IMG/VR virus record: IMGVR_UViG_3300025096_000149 | Span: 1-22,381 of that record | DNA length: 22,381 nt | Source: a virus | Reading direction: 5' to 3' (one strand) | Part shown: positions 1 to 7,522 of the stretch, one piece after another | How the letters are laid out: each line of letters opens with the position of its first letter | Position numbering within the stretch: position 1 is the stretch's first letter | Made by a program: the position numbers and the translations under genes | The notes under the pieces: generated by a model | Database searches by the model: none | Seen by the model: the letters and a program-made list of their open reading frames with translations, nothing else | Told to the model about the DNA's origin: nothing

Positions 1-3000
1 GCGGTTGTTGTAACACCCTCAATAGAGCTATTAACACTACTACTTGTCAATCTGAATGTGGATCTACCAGTTTCAAATGTAGGGTTGGAAGGATTATCAG
101 GGTTTGGAACGAAGTAGGAACCAATAACGGTACCAATTCTGTCACTGACCATTCTTATTGTTGTAACTTTTGCTTGAGCTCCACTAGATTGGCCGGTCAA
201 GATCATTGATTCAGATACCCAACCACTAAACTCAGGAGCATCCTGAGATTGGAGACTAAACGTATCAACATTTAGAATAGTGGATGATGCTGAGTATGTG
301 GAAGGAATTTCTAAATCTCTATTATAGGGATTGCTATCATAAGTATCGGTAGGTATATTGTAAGGACCATACTTGTGGTTACTAGAGGCAACTCGGAATG
401 TAATATTTGGAACTGTTGAACCATTAGTGATCGCAGAACCACCATCACTCATTGCACCAACTACAGTCTCACCAACATTAAATGTACCATTGAGCATTTC
501 AATCTGAAGTAATTTGGGTGATACGTAGTTGTTTACATCTACATCATCAAAGAATGAGTAGACTCTTGTATAAGGTCTAAATCTTGTGCCGATGACGCTG
601 ATATTGCGCATCCTCATGAAGTGGATAATCTCTCTTCTTACAACTCGGTCACCGAGAGATTCGGTGTCAATTTGCTCATTAACGAAGAACTGTTTTCCAT
701 CTCTAGTCTGTGAAAGATTGATGGAAGTGGTCGCAGAAATATTATTTGTAGTGGTATCGGTTGTAGTAGTATCGGTATTGTTAAGAGTTGTCGTTAACCT
801 ACCACCACCACCAACACTTGAAGTAGATGAAGAAGATCTTCTTCTTCTGGAACTACTGGAAGATTGTGTGACATCATTCGACAATGAGATGTCGAGATCA
901 ACTCCTACAGTCTGCCAAGAATTCCAGATAATCGGAGATACGCCAGATCTAGAACCATCAGCTGCTGTACTAATCTCTGCACCAAGTGCTTCTGCTACAC
1001 CACGGAAGGAACCTTCCATCATGACTGAATTAGTCTCTAACCTATTAACATCAATCCATACATCTACCTCAGGAATAAGATCAATATCACCTTGCCAGAA
1101 CTGAACTAAGTAAGGAGTTACGTTTTCAACTCTAGTTGCAAATGGTTGTTGTAACCAGAGATCATCTGTGTAGTCAAGAGAGAGAACATTATCAGATCTT
1201 TTTATATTTGCACCAACAACCTCTGCAAAGTTTGCATCCTGGTTTGCATCAGAAGTAGTACCAATACCAGTGATTGTAGTAGTTCCTAGTTGGAGATTAA
1301 GTGCTGTAGTGTAGTGGGAGGGTCTGAGAACACCATTAGTTACATCGACACTATTTCTAACACCTACAGATAAATCCTGAGAATCAGTACTGGAGAAGTT
1401 ATCTACAAAAATACCAGCCTTGAATCTGTTCTGTCCGTTAGCATCTGCAACAAATGTGTTTAGGGTATTGGTTTCAAGTTGACTTAATGATGTATAATAC
1501 TCAAGATTTTTAATTCTCTGTTCAAGTTTAGAGATATCACTCATCTGATATCTCTTATGATCAATGAACTGAATATTTGCGTCAGAAACATTGAAAAGAT
1601 ATGGTGGTAGATATACATTAGCAATGTTCATTACATTGTTTAAACTATCAGGAAGTCTTGGTGTATCGTCAGGTGCACCGTACAGAACTCCAAGAGCACC
1701 ATCAGTATTGATGAAGATTCTGTCAACTCTAGGGAGATAATAATCATATCCCAAAGTCATTGACTCATCGGACGCAATAATATGAGGTGAAGAGTGTTGA
1801 TTAGGATTAACAAAATTTCTACCTTCAAATTCAAAAGGTGATCTTCCTCCCTCTACTATTGGATAATTTGCAACTCTAAATCTTCCATCAACAATATCAC
1901 AATTTCTAACACCATTTACCGTCTGAATCTCATTCCCATAATTGTAACCAACATACGAATTAACTGTCGTGATATCACCAGTGTCGGATGGATCATATGA
2001 AGACGCCGCATAGTAAATACGAACTTTTCTTGATGGGGCTTGAGCTCTTTCCCTTCTTATAATTCTAGAGTAATCGTAAAAAGTCTCTTTTTGACCATTA
2101 AAGAATTTAAAATCTGACGTAATGTCCTGGGAGCCAACTTTTACATTGGACGATACTGCATTTACACTGGAAGACTCAAAGGAGATGACCTCAGCATTTG
2201 CAAAAGTTGAATCATTCAGATAACAGAAGCATATTGCTGTATCGTCAAGTCTCTCAAGATAGATTCCTTTTGCACCACTAGTTTTTCCGACCAATACCTC
2301 ACCAATAATAAGGTCATTGGTAGTAGCAGTGATACCATCCATCTGGGATAGTGTCATAAACGGTGAAGTGGGATCTTGAGTATTCTCCGACTCAAAAATA
2401 CCATATATCCTGTATACATCAGGAATGTTCAATGAAATCTCATGATCCTGAACTCTTGTTCCATATGGCCAGTTACCAGATGTAAGACCATCATTCAAGG
2501 TAGTAGAACCGATACCCGATGCAACTTTACTTGATTTGTTGATGATCAGACTTTGAGCTATATTTCTGATCTTTGTTTTTGATGTTATATTAGATTTCCT
2601 AATCGTAGTAATAAGTTTAGTCTGCGTGTCATCACTACCAAGTCCATTTATTTGAACAGAGGTAGAACCATTAGTAAATTGGAACCTATCTTCTGTTAGA
2701 ACTTCTGTTGCTCCATCTGACCTAATAAGGGTATACCTCTCCTCATCAAAGGGTAAGAAGACTTCATTGTCTTCTGCATTGATGAGCGGAGTAGAACCGT
2801 CAGTAATAGATGTGCTATATTGTCTTCTAATAATCAGTTCACTATCGATAAGATCTACTGATGAGACGTTAAATTTGGGGAGGATACTAAAAATGGATTC
2901 ATTATTGGCCAGATTACCTGATCCAGTACCACCAGTTCCTCTTGTTTGAAGGAGTTCAAAGTTCTGAACATTCTCAACAGATGTGGGGATTGCTCCATCA

Positions 3001-4925
3001 CATGCACCATAGATTGATGCAACAGCTTCTACCGTAATATTTGTTTTGGCCACACCTACAACTTTATTCAAAGTTGAAACGTAAAATCCAGGTCTAGAAT
3101 ATCGGATGATATTTCCGGTAGAGACAATACCTACGAAAGAAAAGCCAAGATTGGCAGGAATAGAAATTAATGATTCACCACCAGACTCTGCAGATACGTT
3201 AGCAGAACCAAAGTTACGATTAATTGATTGTACTGTATCGCCGGTAAATGTTGCTGCAGTACCGACAATACCAAAGACTGACTTAACATCAGACATTGAA
3301 AAGTTTCTATCACTTACAATAAATCTTGCATTGTCGAGAACATTATTGAAAAGAAGTCTTTCACCTTTGAAAAACTCACCTTCTACATTATAAATTGTAA
3401 GAGTTGTAGAGTTAGTTACAGCTGTTTTAAGATAACCTTTCGCACCACTGGACTCACCTTTGATAAAAGTGGATACATTCAGAGTAACTGGTTCGTTAAG
3501 TTGAACGGTAGCGAACAGTTGTGTATCAAATAAAGATAGGTCCCATACATTTGTATTGGGGAGTACGGAATCATATGCTCCACTCTCCAGTACAAAATCA
3601 TAAACACGTGCAATACCAATCTCCGCACCAGGAGCGGTAAGAGAATTTACGCCAACCCTTGAGTCTCTAAGACTGAGAGTCAATGAGGTATTGATACCAA
3701 TGGTAGCAGAACCTGTAACTCTAGTGAGGTTAAGAGTAGGGCCAAAACCAAAATTTACAGCTTGATTCTCAGCATTCTTCGTAGTTCTTGGCTTTCTAAA
3801 GTCTACAAGTGTAGGAGAAATTGTCTCTACTTCATATCCCTTTACGTATGCTTTACCAGGAGATACCCTATAGATTCCTAAATCTTCACTAGGAGTACTA
3901 CCAGACTGAGTAGTTTGGTTACTATTGTAGATACCTCTATTGCCCTCATTATCATTAAGACTATTCTTGACAGAGGTTACAAATTCCTTGACGTAATAGT
4001 TACCGGACTCATCAAAAGTTCTTCTCGCAAACTCCTTACCGAGGAAGTTATAATCAGTATTTTTATTAATATGACGAAGAATTCCATCATTTACCTCAGA
4101 TAGTTGTACAAAGTTTGGTTCATCAAAACTATCAAATGGTTTCTTAGATAGAGTTGTAGATATTTTTAATCTATCAGCACCAGGTGCGGTGAAATTATTA
4201 AAACCTTGAGCGTTATCATTTAGTTTGGGATCAAGATCAGAAGAGATAATCTCCTCAATAACATCTAATCCGACTCGGTAAGATGGGGAATTACTATATT
4301 GATCAAGAATCAGAGTCTGGGAATCGACATTGACAAAATATCCTCTCAAGAAATATACGCCCTGCCCAATATTAAATGATGAACCAATAATGGCTGCATT
4401 TTGTGGGATTGTTGTTGCAAATCCTTCTCCTGCAGAAATGAAGGTAGATGCATATGTTATATTTTTACTAGTCGTCAGAATTTCACTACTTTTGAATACG
4501 TCAGGGTCTGCATCAGAAATGGAGTTGTTCTCATAGTTTACGTAAAGTGTATATACTCCCCTCTCAGACTCTTGATCTGTGATATATGTAACGACCTTTG
4601 CAGTAACGCCACTCGAAGAGCCAGTAATTGTTGTACCAACCAACTGGTCTAGATAGATACCCACTGGGATACCCAAAAATTCAGGTTCAATCTGAATTCC
4701 ATAAAAGTTGCGTAGGTAAGTTAAATCCCCAGGAATAATTTTTGCACCTTCTTTGAAGAAATGGTTGCCCATTTCTTCTACCTGATTCTGCAGAATAGAT
4801 TGCAGCCCTGTTAGCTCTCTTGCCTGAACAGGGAAGCCAGGTTTAAATAGAACCTTATAATAATTGGATTGAGGATCAAAGTCGTCAAAATAAGGAGCGA
4901 CATTGAGATTAGTTTCCTGTGGCAT
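1..4925 (-). CDS. DUF4815-type large tail/baseplate structural protein (3' end beyond window)
   Basis: The frame opens at ATG 4925 and stays free of stops to base 1: 1641 codons with no end. I checked this codon by codon over nearly all of its length. The N-terminus (MPQETNLNVAPYFDDFDP, then YYKVLFKPGFPVQARELTGL and a QSILQNQ segment) is the hallmark start of DUF4815 proteins of marine T4-like phages. Residues about 1120-1150 (KRYQMSDISKLEQRIKNLEY) look like a short coiled coil. A Ser/Arg/Gly/Thr-rich stretch lies near residues 1350-1390. RVYSFFDDVDVNNYV near residue 1458 is an FFDG-like motif seen in phage tail proteins. SSGAxA/K-type beta segments recur, for example GKTSGAKGIYLE. The start is 5 nt after the gp8 stop, with AAGAG just upstream, so it is probably translated from the gp8 transcript. 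It occupies the position of T4 gp10; a role at the baseplate periphery or in fibre attachment is inference. Confidence 0.85.
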   Translation of the reverse strand, partial: MPQETNLNVAPYFDDFDPQSNYYKVLFKPGFPVQARELTGLQSILQNQVEEMGNHFFKEGAKIIPGDLTYLRNFYGIQIEPEFLGIPVGIYLDQLVGTTITGSSSGVTAKVVTYITDQESERGVYTLYVNYENNSISDADPDVFKSSEILTTSKNITYASTFISAGEGFATTIPQNAAIIGSSFNIGQGVYFLRGYFVNVDSQTLILDQYSNSPSYRVGLDVIEEIISSDLDPKLNDNAQGFNNFTAPGADRLKISTTLSKKPFDSFDEPNFVQLSEVNDGILRHINKNTDYNFLGKEFARRTFDESGNYYVKEFVTSVKNSLNDNEGNRGIYNSNQTTQSGSTPSEDLGIYRVSPGKAYVKGYEVETISPTLVDFRKPRTTKNAENQAVNFGFGPTLNLTRVTGSATIGINTSLTLSLRDSRVGVNSLTAPGAEIGIARVYDFVLESGAYDSVLPNTNVWDLSLFDTQLFATVQLNEPVTLNVSTFIKGESSGAKGYLKTAVTNSTTLTIYNVEGEFFKGERLLFNNVLDNARFIVSDRNFSMSDVKSVFGIVGTAATFTGDTVQSINRNFGSANVSAESGGESLISIPANLGFSFVGIVSTGNIIRYSRPGFYVSTLNKVVGVAKTNITVEAVASIYGACDGAIPTSVENVQNFELLQTRGTGGTGSGNLANNESIFSILPKFNVSSVDLIDSELIIRRQYSTSITDGSTPLINAEDNEVFLPFDEERYTLIRSDGATEVLTEDRFQFTNGSTSVQINGLGSDDTQTKLITTIRKSNITSKTKIRNIAQSLIINKSSKVASGIGSTTLNDGLTSGNWPYGTRVQDHEISLNIPDVYRIYGIFESENTQDPTSPFMTLSQMDGITATTNDLIIGEVLVGKTSGAKGIYLERLDDTAICFCYLNDSTFANAEVISFESSSVNAVSSNVKVGSQDITSDFKFFNGQKETFYDYSRIIRRERAQAPSRKVRIYYAASSYDPSDTGDITTVNSYVGYNYGNEIQTVNGVRNCDIVDGRFRVANYPIVEGGRSPFEFEGRNFVNPNQHSSPHIIASDESMTLGYDYYLPRVDRIFINTDGALGVLYGAPDDTPRLPDSLNNVMNIANVYLPPYLFNVSDANIQFIDHKRYQMSDISKLEQRIKNLEYYTSLSQLETNTLNTFVADANGQNRFKAGIFVDNFSSTDSQDLSVGVRNSVDVTNGVLRPSHYTTALNLQLGTTTITGIGTTSDANQDANFAEVVGANIKRSDNVLSLDYTDDLWLQQPFATRVENVTPYLVQFWQGDIDLIPEVDVWIDVNRLETNSVMMEGSFRGVAEALGAEISTAADGSRSGVSPIIWNSWQTVGVDLDISLSNDVTQSSSSSRRRRSSSSTSSVGGGGRLTTTLNNTDTTTTDTTTNNISATTSINLSQTRDGKQFFVNEQIDTESLGDRVVRREIIHFMRMRNISVIGTRFRPYTRVYSFFDDVDVNNYVSPKLLQIEMLNGTFNVGETVVGAMSDGGSAITNGSTVPNITFRVASSNHKYGPYNIPTDTYDSNPYNRDLEIPSTYSASSTILNVDTFSLQSQDAPEFSGWVSESMILTGQSSGAQAKVTTIRMVSDRIGTVIGSYFVPNPDNPSNPTFETGRSTFRLTSSSVNSSIEGVTTT
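755..880 (-). repeat. Low-complexity Ser/Arg/Gly/Thr linker in the DUF4815 protein
   Basis: About 40 codons encode runs of five Ser, four Arg, four Ser and four Gly, followed by a Thr/Asp/Asn-rich tail (TDTTTTDTTTNN). The DNA contains ACC and TCT triplet runs and a 16-bp perfect palindrome at 829-844 (GAAGAAGATCTTCTTC). It separates the WNSWQTVGVDLD region from the RMRNISVIGTRFRPYTRVYS region, so it reads as a flexible hinge between two folded parts. The function is inferred. Confidence 0.6.
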
Positions 4926-4930
4926 ATCTC

Positions 4931-6490
4931 TTAGAATTGCAAGATAACTTTAACGTCTTCTTTCTGTGAAGATGATCTAGTAACAGAGGGTCTGTTATCA
5001 ACATAAATGATGTCACCAGAGCGTTTTTGAGACTCTGGCTTGGAAACTCCAAATGTGAATTCCTGACCCAGGTAATATGTCCTACTATTTATTGTAGTAG
5101 AGACACCTGTAAATTGAACATCAATGTTCAATATATTACCAACATTTGGATTAATTTGTAAGCTACCAGATCCCGTAGGAGAAGCAGTAAATTGTAACTG
5201 CTCAAAACCAAACTTAGGAGAGGGATCTTGAGAACCGTTGGTATTGAGACCAGCTGTAGATCTGTCCTGCCAATACTTCAAAATACCTGTTGCTTGGTCA
5301 TATGAAACAACCCTACCAACTGCAGTAGAACCTAGACCGACTGTTTGAGTAACAAATGCATCAGCAGTAAACGTTGCTTCACTATAACCAGTTCCTACAA
5401 GTTTCAGAGCATAAACCGAACTGGCTTTGTCAATCGTGAGTAATGTAGATGAATTATAATTTGTAGGATTTTTAACGATTCCTACTTGAGCAAATTGATT
5501 GCCCGTGATAAAATCTGGATTCTGAGTATCGTTTTCAAATCTAGCATAAGAAAGAACATTGTATGCTCCTAACTCACGATAGATGTCAGCACCATGCCCA
5601 CCTGAAGGAGGTATGATAACATCAAAGATTGGATCAATTGTTCCGTTTGGAACTCCACCAGTTTCTAAATCTAAAGTTCCAAAGGAGTATCCATTACCTC
5701 CGTTTGACACAGTTACAGACTCAATCTTAGAATCATTATTAACAACAACTGTGGCCTCTGCACCACGTCCATCACCCAGAATTGGTACTCTAGTATAGGT
5801 AACGTTTGCAGTACCAATACCAACGCCACGATTTCTGATGGTTACAATTTTGATCTCACCGCTAGTAGCTGCATTACCTCTTACAGAATCATATGAAGAA
5901 TTAGTATACCAGTCAGTTGGAACTGGCATGTAGTTTGTAGAGTCAAACTTAATGATCTGATTTGGTTTAATGGAATATAGATATTTCCAAATATACCCGT
6001 CACCACTACTACCAGCCTCTCTGGGTTCTAGATCGGTAAAGTTTGGTTCGTCCAAGGAAGGACCACCTCTATAACTATTCTCAGGATTGGCGTTGTTAAA
6101 CAAACAAATATAAACTTTAAACTCACTATTCACCACATAATAATTTGAATCGTAGATGTCAAACGCACCAGTTGGTTGAGAAGGATTATCTCTTGTGATG
6201 TCGTTTCTCCACATATCATATGTGGTTCCAGATTGCCACTGAATCTTTCTTATAACTTGACTTACATCTCCAGGGTTGATCTTTTTGAGAGCCAACATTG
6301 TGTCCCAATACCAGTCGGATTGATCCAAACTGTCCATTGGGGCAGGAGGACTGGAATTCCAATCAGTTTGATATTCAGTGGCGTTAGGAAGACCAATCCA
6401 CGCATAATATGAATTATTAGTATTTTGTACCGAATCTACAAAATTCCTTGCATTCACAATGCGCAATTGATCCGTAATTATTGCTGGCAT
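4931..6490 (-). CDS. 8: Baseplate wedge protein gp8
   Basis: 519 residues. In T4, gp8 is a dimer in the baseplate wedge that contacts gp7, gp10 and gp6. The N-terminus MPAIITDQLRIVNARNFVD, the DGYIWKYLYSI segment (residues 164-174) and the C-terminal IIYVDNRPSVTRS followed by a KEDVKVILQF tail match what I know of cyanophage gp8. It is longer than T4 gp8 (334 aa). The extra mass is partly beta-repeat sequence: VSNGGNGYSFGTLDL at residues 261-275 is the same GGxGY element that recurs in the giant protein, preceded by RNRGVGIGTANVTY. ATG at 6490 is 25 nt from the upstream stop. No clear Shine-Dalgarno is present (only an A-rich AAAAAAG), but a late promoter box lies 20 nt upstream. The stop (TAA) is followed 5 nt later by the DUF4815 gene. 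Confidence 0.9.
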   Translation of the reverse strand: MPAIITDQLRIVNARNFVDSVQNTNNSYYAWIGLPNATEYQTDWNSSPPAPMDSLDQSDWYWDTMLALKKINPGDVSQVIRKIQWQSGTTYDMWRNDITRDNPSQPTGAFDIYDSNYYVVNSEFKVYICLFNNANPENSYRGGPSLDEPNFTDLEPREAGSSGDGYIWKYLYSIKPNQIIKFDSTNYMPVPTDWYTNSSYDSVRGNAATSGEIKIVTIRNRGVGIGTANVTYTRVPILGDGRGAEATVVVNNDSKIESVTVSNGGNGYSFGTLDLETGGVPNGTIDPIFDVIIPPSGGHGADIYRELGAYNVLSYARFENDTQNPDFITGNQFAQVGIVKNPTNYNSSTLLTIDKASSVYALKLVGTGYSEATFTADAFVTQTVGLGSTAVGRVVSYDQATGILKYWQDRSTAGLNTNGSQDPSPKFGFEQLQFTASPTGSGSLQINPNVGNILNIDVQFTGVSTTINSRTYYLGQEFTFGVSKPESQKRSGDIIYVDNRPSVTRSSSQKEDVKVILQF

Positions 6491-6509
6491 TTTTGTTAGA
6501 CTTTTTTGT

Positions 6510-6517
6510 TATTTATT
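6510..6517 (-). promoter_or_regulatory. T4-type late promoter box AATAAATA upstream of gp8
   Basis: AATAAATA on the minus strand, 20 nt upstream of the gp8 ATG and overlapping the stop codon of the gp9-like gene. It fits the NATAAATA late motif of T4-like phages (consensus TATAAATA, at -10). It would start a short-leader transcript covering gp8 and the DUF4815 gene. Confidence 0.55.
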
Positions 6518-7490
6518 ATGATAATGTAAGAGTCGTTGAACCAATTCCAGCAACACTAAATGAGAGTTGATCTCCAGAAAAACTTATTTGAACTGCTTGA
6601 GTAGAAATTCCACTAATAAATCCACCAGTTGCTGTTACAATACCAGTATTAAACTGAGACGATGCAGTGACTACCCCTAAGGTAGAGACACCAGACACAA
6701 CTAGGGAGTCTGTTTGGATATTTGCAGTAACAGCAATACCAGTTAGATTAGAACCATCGCCAATAAAGTTAGTTGATCTGGTATTACCAATAATGGTGAC
6801 ACCATCAGCCCTTGTCTCTAATTTCTTTTGGTTATTATAATAAAGTTCAACACCAAAGTTGCTATCAGGGTTTGTTGCGAAAACTACAGCAGTTCCACTT
6901 GCAGATACCATGTTGGTATTATCACCAATAATGTTAAAGTTACCAATAGTGGTCTGTAAAACATTACCAGTGGAATCAGTATGGTATATATGGAATTCAT
7001 CCTGATTTCCCATCAGAATTTTATTTGCATTACCAAACGTCAATGATGAACCAACACTTACTTGATCAATAAATGTTGTAATACCGAGATTTGTTGGGCC
7101 AGTAACAGTAAGGACACTCGTTACACCCAATGTAGCAACAGTAGCAACACCAGTAATCTTGAGATTTACGCCAGTTGCTTCGTCATAATTGAGATCTCCA
7201 GTACAAGACCAATCCCCAATCTGCGATGTCGGACCAATAAATGTAGATGGTCCTGTAACAACTATCGACGATGATGCTGCAGAAACCGTTACAGTTCCAA
7301 AGGTTGAACTAACAGATACATTATCACCTGCAACAATACCAGTAACAATTCCTACAGCTAGTGTAGACCCATTACCGAGTAAATCATATACCTCAGTAAA
7401 ATTACTGTTAATTTTATCAGCACCTGATAAAAGAGTATCACCGGTCCCACTATTAGGACCGGTCCCCGTATTAATACCTTGGTATGCCAT
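6516..7490 (-). CDS. Fibre-like structural protein with a gp9-type baseplate-anchoring N-terminus
   Basis: 324 residues. Residues 6-40 (INTGTGPNSGTGDTLL, then GADKINSNFTEVYDLLG) closely resemble the start of T4 gp9, the wedge protein that connects the long tail fibres (there IDTGEIGNASTGDILF, then NKINSDFNAIYNAFG). After about residue 45 the similarity stops. The rest is a fibre-like array of GVxTxxxLxVTG beta repeats, with FHIYHTDSTGNVLQ (166-179), VELYYNNQKKLETRADGVTI (214-233) and GDGSNLTGI (244-252), motifs common in marine phage tail fibres. T4 gp9 is 288 aa. ATG at 7490 has a good ribosome binding site (AAAGGA) and a late box upstream. The likely role is a baseplate-anchored fibre or fibre connector. 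The N-terminal match is what I see; the role is inference. Confidence 0.75.
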   Translation of the reverse strand: MAYQGINTGTGPNSGTGDTLLSGADKINSNFTEVYDLLGNGSTLAVGIVTGIVAGDNVSVSSTFGTVTVSAASSSIVVTGPSTFIGPTSQIGDWSCTGDLNYDEATGVNLKITGVATVATLGVTSVLTVTGPTNLGITTFIDQVSVGSSLTFGNANKILMGNQDEFHIYHTDSTGNVLQTTIGNFNIIGDNTNMVSASGTAVVFATNPDSNFGVELYYNNQKKLETRADGVTIIGNTRSTNFIGDGSNLTGIAVTANIQTDSLVVSGVSTLGVVTASSQFNTGIVTATGGFISGISTQAVQISFSGDQLSFSVAGIGSTTLTLS

Positions 7491-7498
7491 CTACAAAA

Positions 7499-7504
7499 TC
7501 CTTT
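7499..7504 (-). promoter_or_regulatory. Ribosome binding site AAAGGA for the gp9-like gene
   Basis: AAAGGA, 8 nt upstream of ATG 7490. It is the clearest Shine-Dalgarno match in the window, in contrast to the gp8, giant and gp25 starts, which have none. Confidence 0.65.
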
Positions 7505-7514
7505 TGTATGTTTT

Positions 7515-7522
7515 TATTTATT
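7515..7522 (-). promoter_or_regulatory. T4-type late promoter box AATAAATA upstream of the gp9-like gene
   Basis: AATAAATA directly after the TGA of the giant gene and 25 nt upstream of the gp9-like ATG. With the box at -10, transcription would start about 15 nt before the ATG and include the AAAGGA ribosome binding site. Confidence 0.6.

Noticed and set aside
829-844. 16-bp palindrome GAAGAAGATCTTCTTC as a possible binding site
   Set aside because: About 0.3 expected by chance, more in low-complexity AGA/TCT triplet DNA; it is best seen as a by-product of the Arg-Ser codon runs.
586-1104. 172-codon open frame on the plus strand
   Set aside because: It lies opposite the continuous DUF4815 frame; its translation is low-complexity (Val, Leu and Glu runs mirror the Ser/Thr/Asp codons of the real protein), with no family resemblance and no ribosome binding site.
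5583-5798. Other plus-strand frames of 60-107 codons opposite the structural genes (this one as example)
   Set aside because: They are antisense shadows: scattered, without Shine-Dalgarno sequences or recognisable domains, and they overlap strong minus-strand coding sequence.
7440-7465. GC-rich inverted repeat ACCGGTCC / GGACCGGT at the start of the gp9-like gene, resembling a terminator stem
   Set aside because: It is explained by the repeated Gly-Thr-Gly codons of the anchor motif (GTGPNSGTGD), has no U-run and lies within coding sequence.
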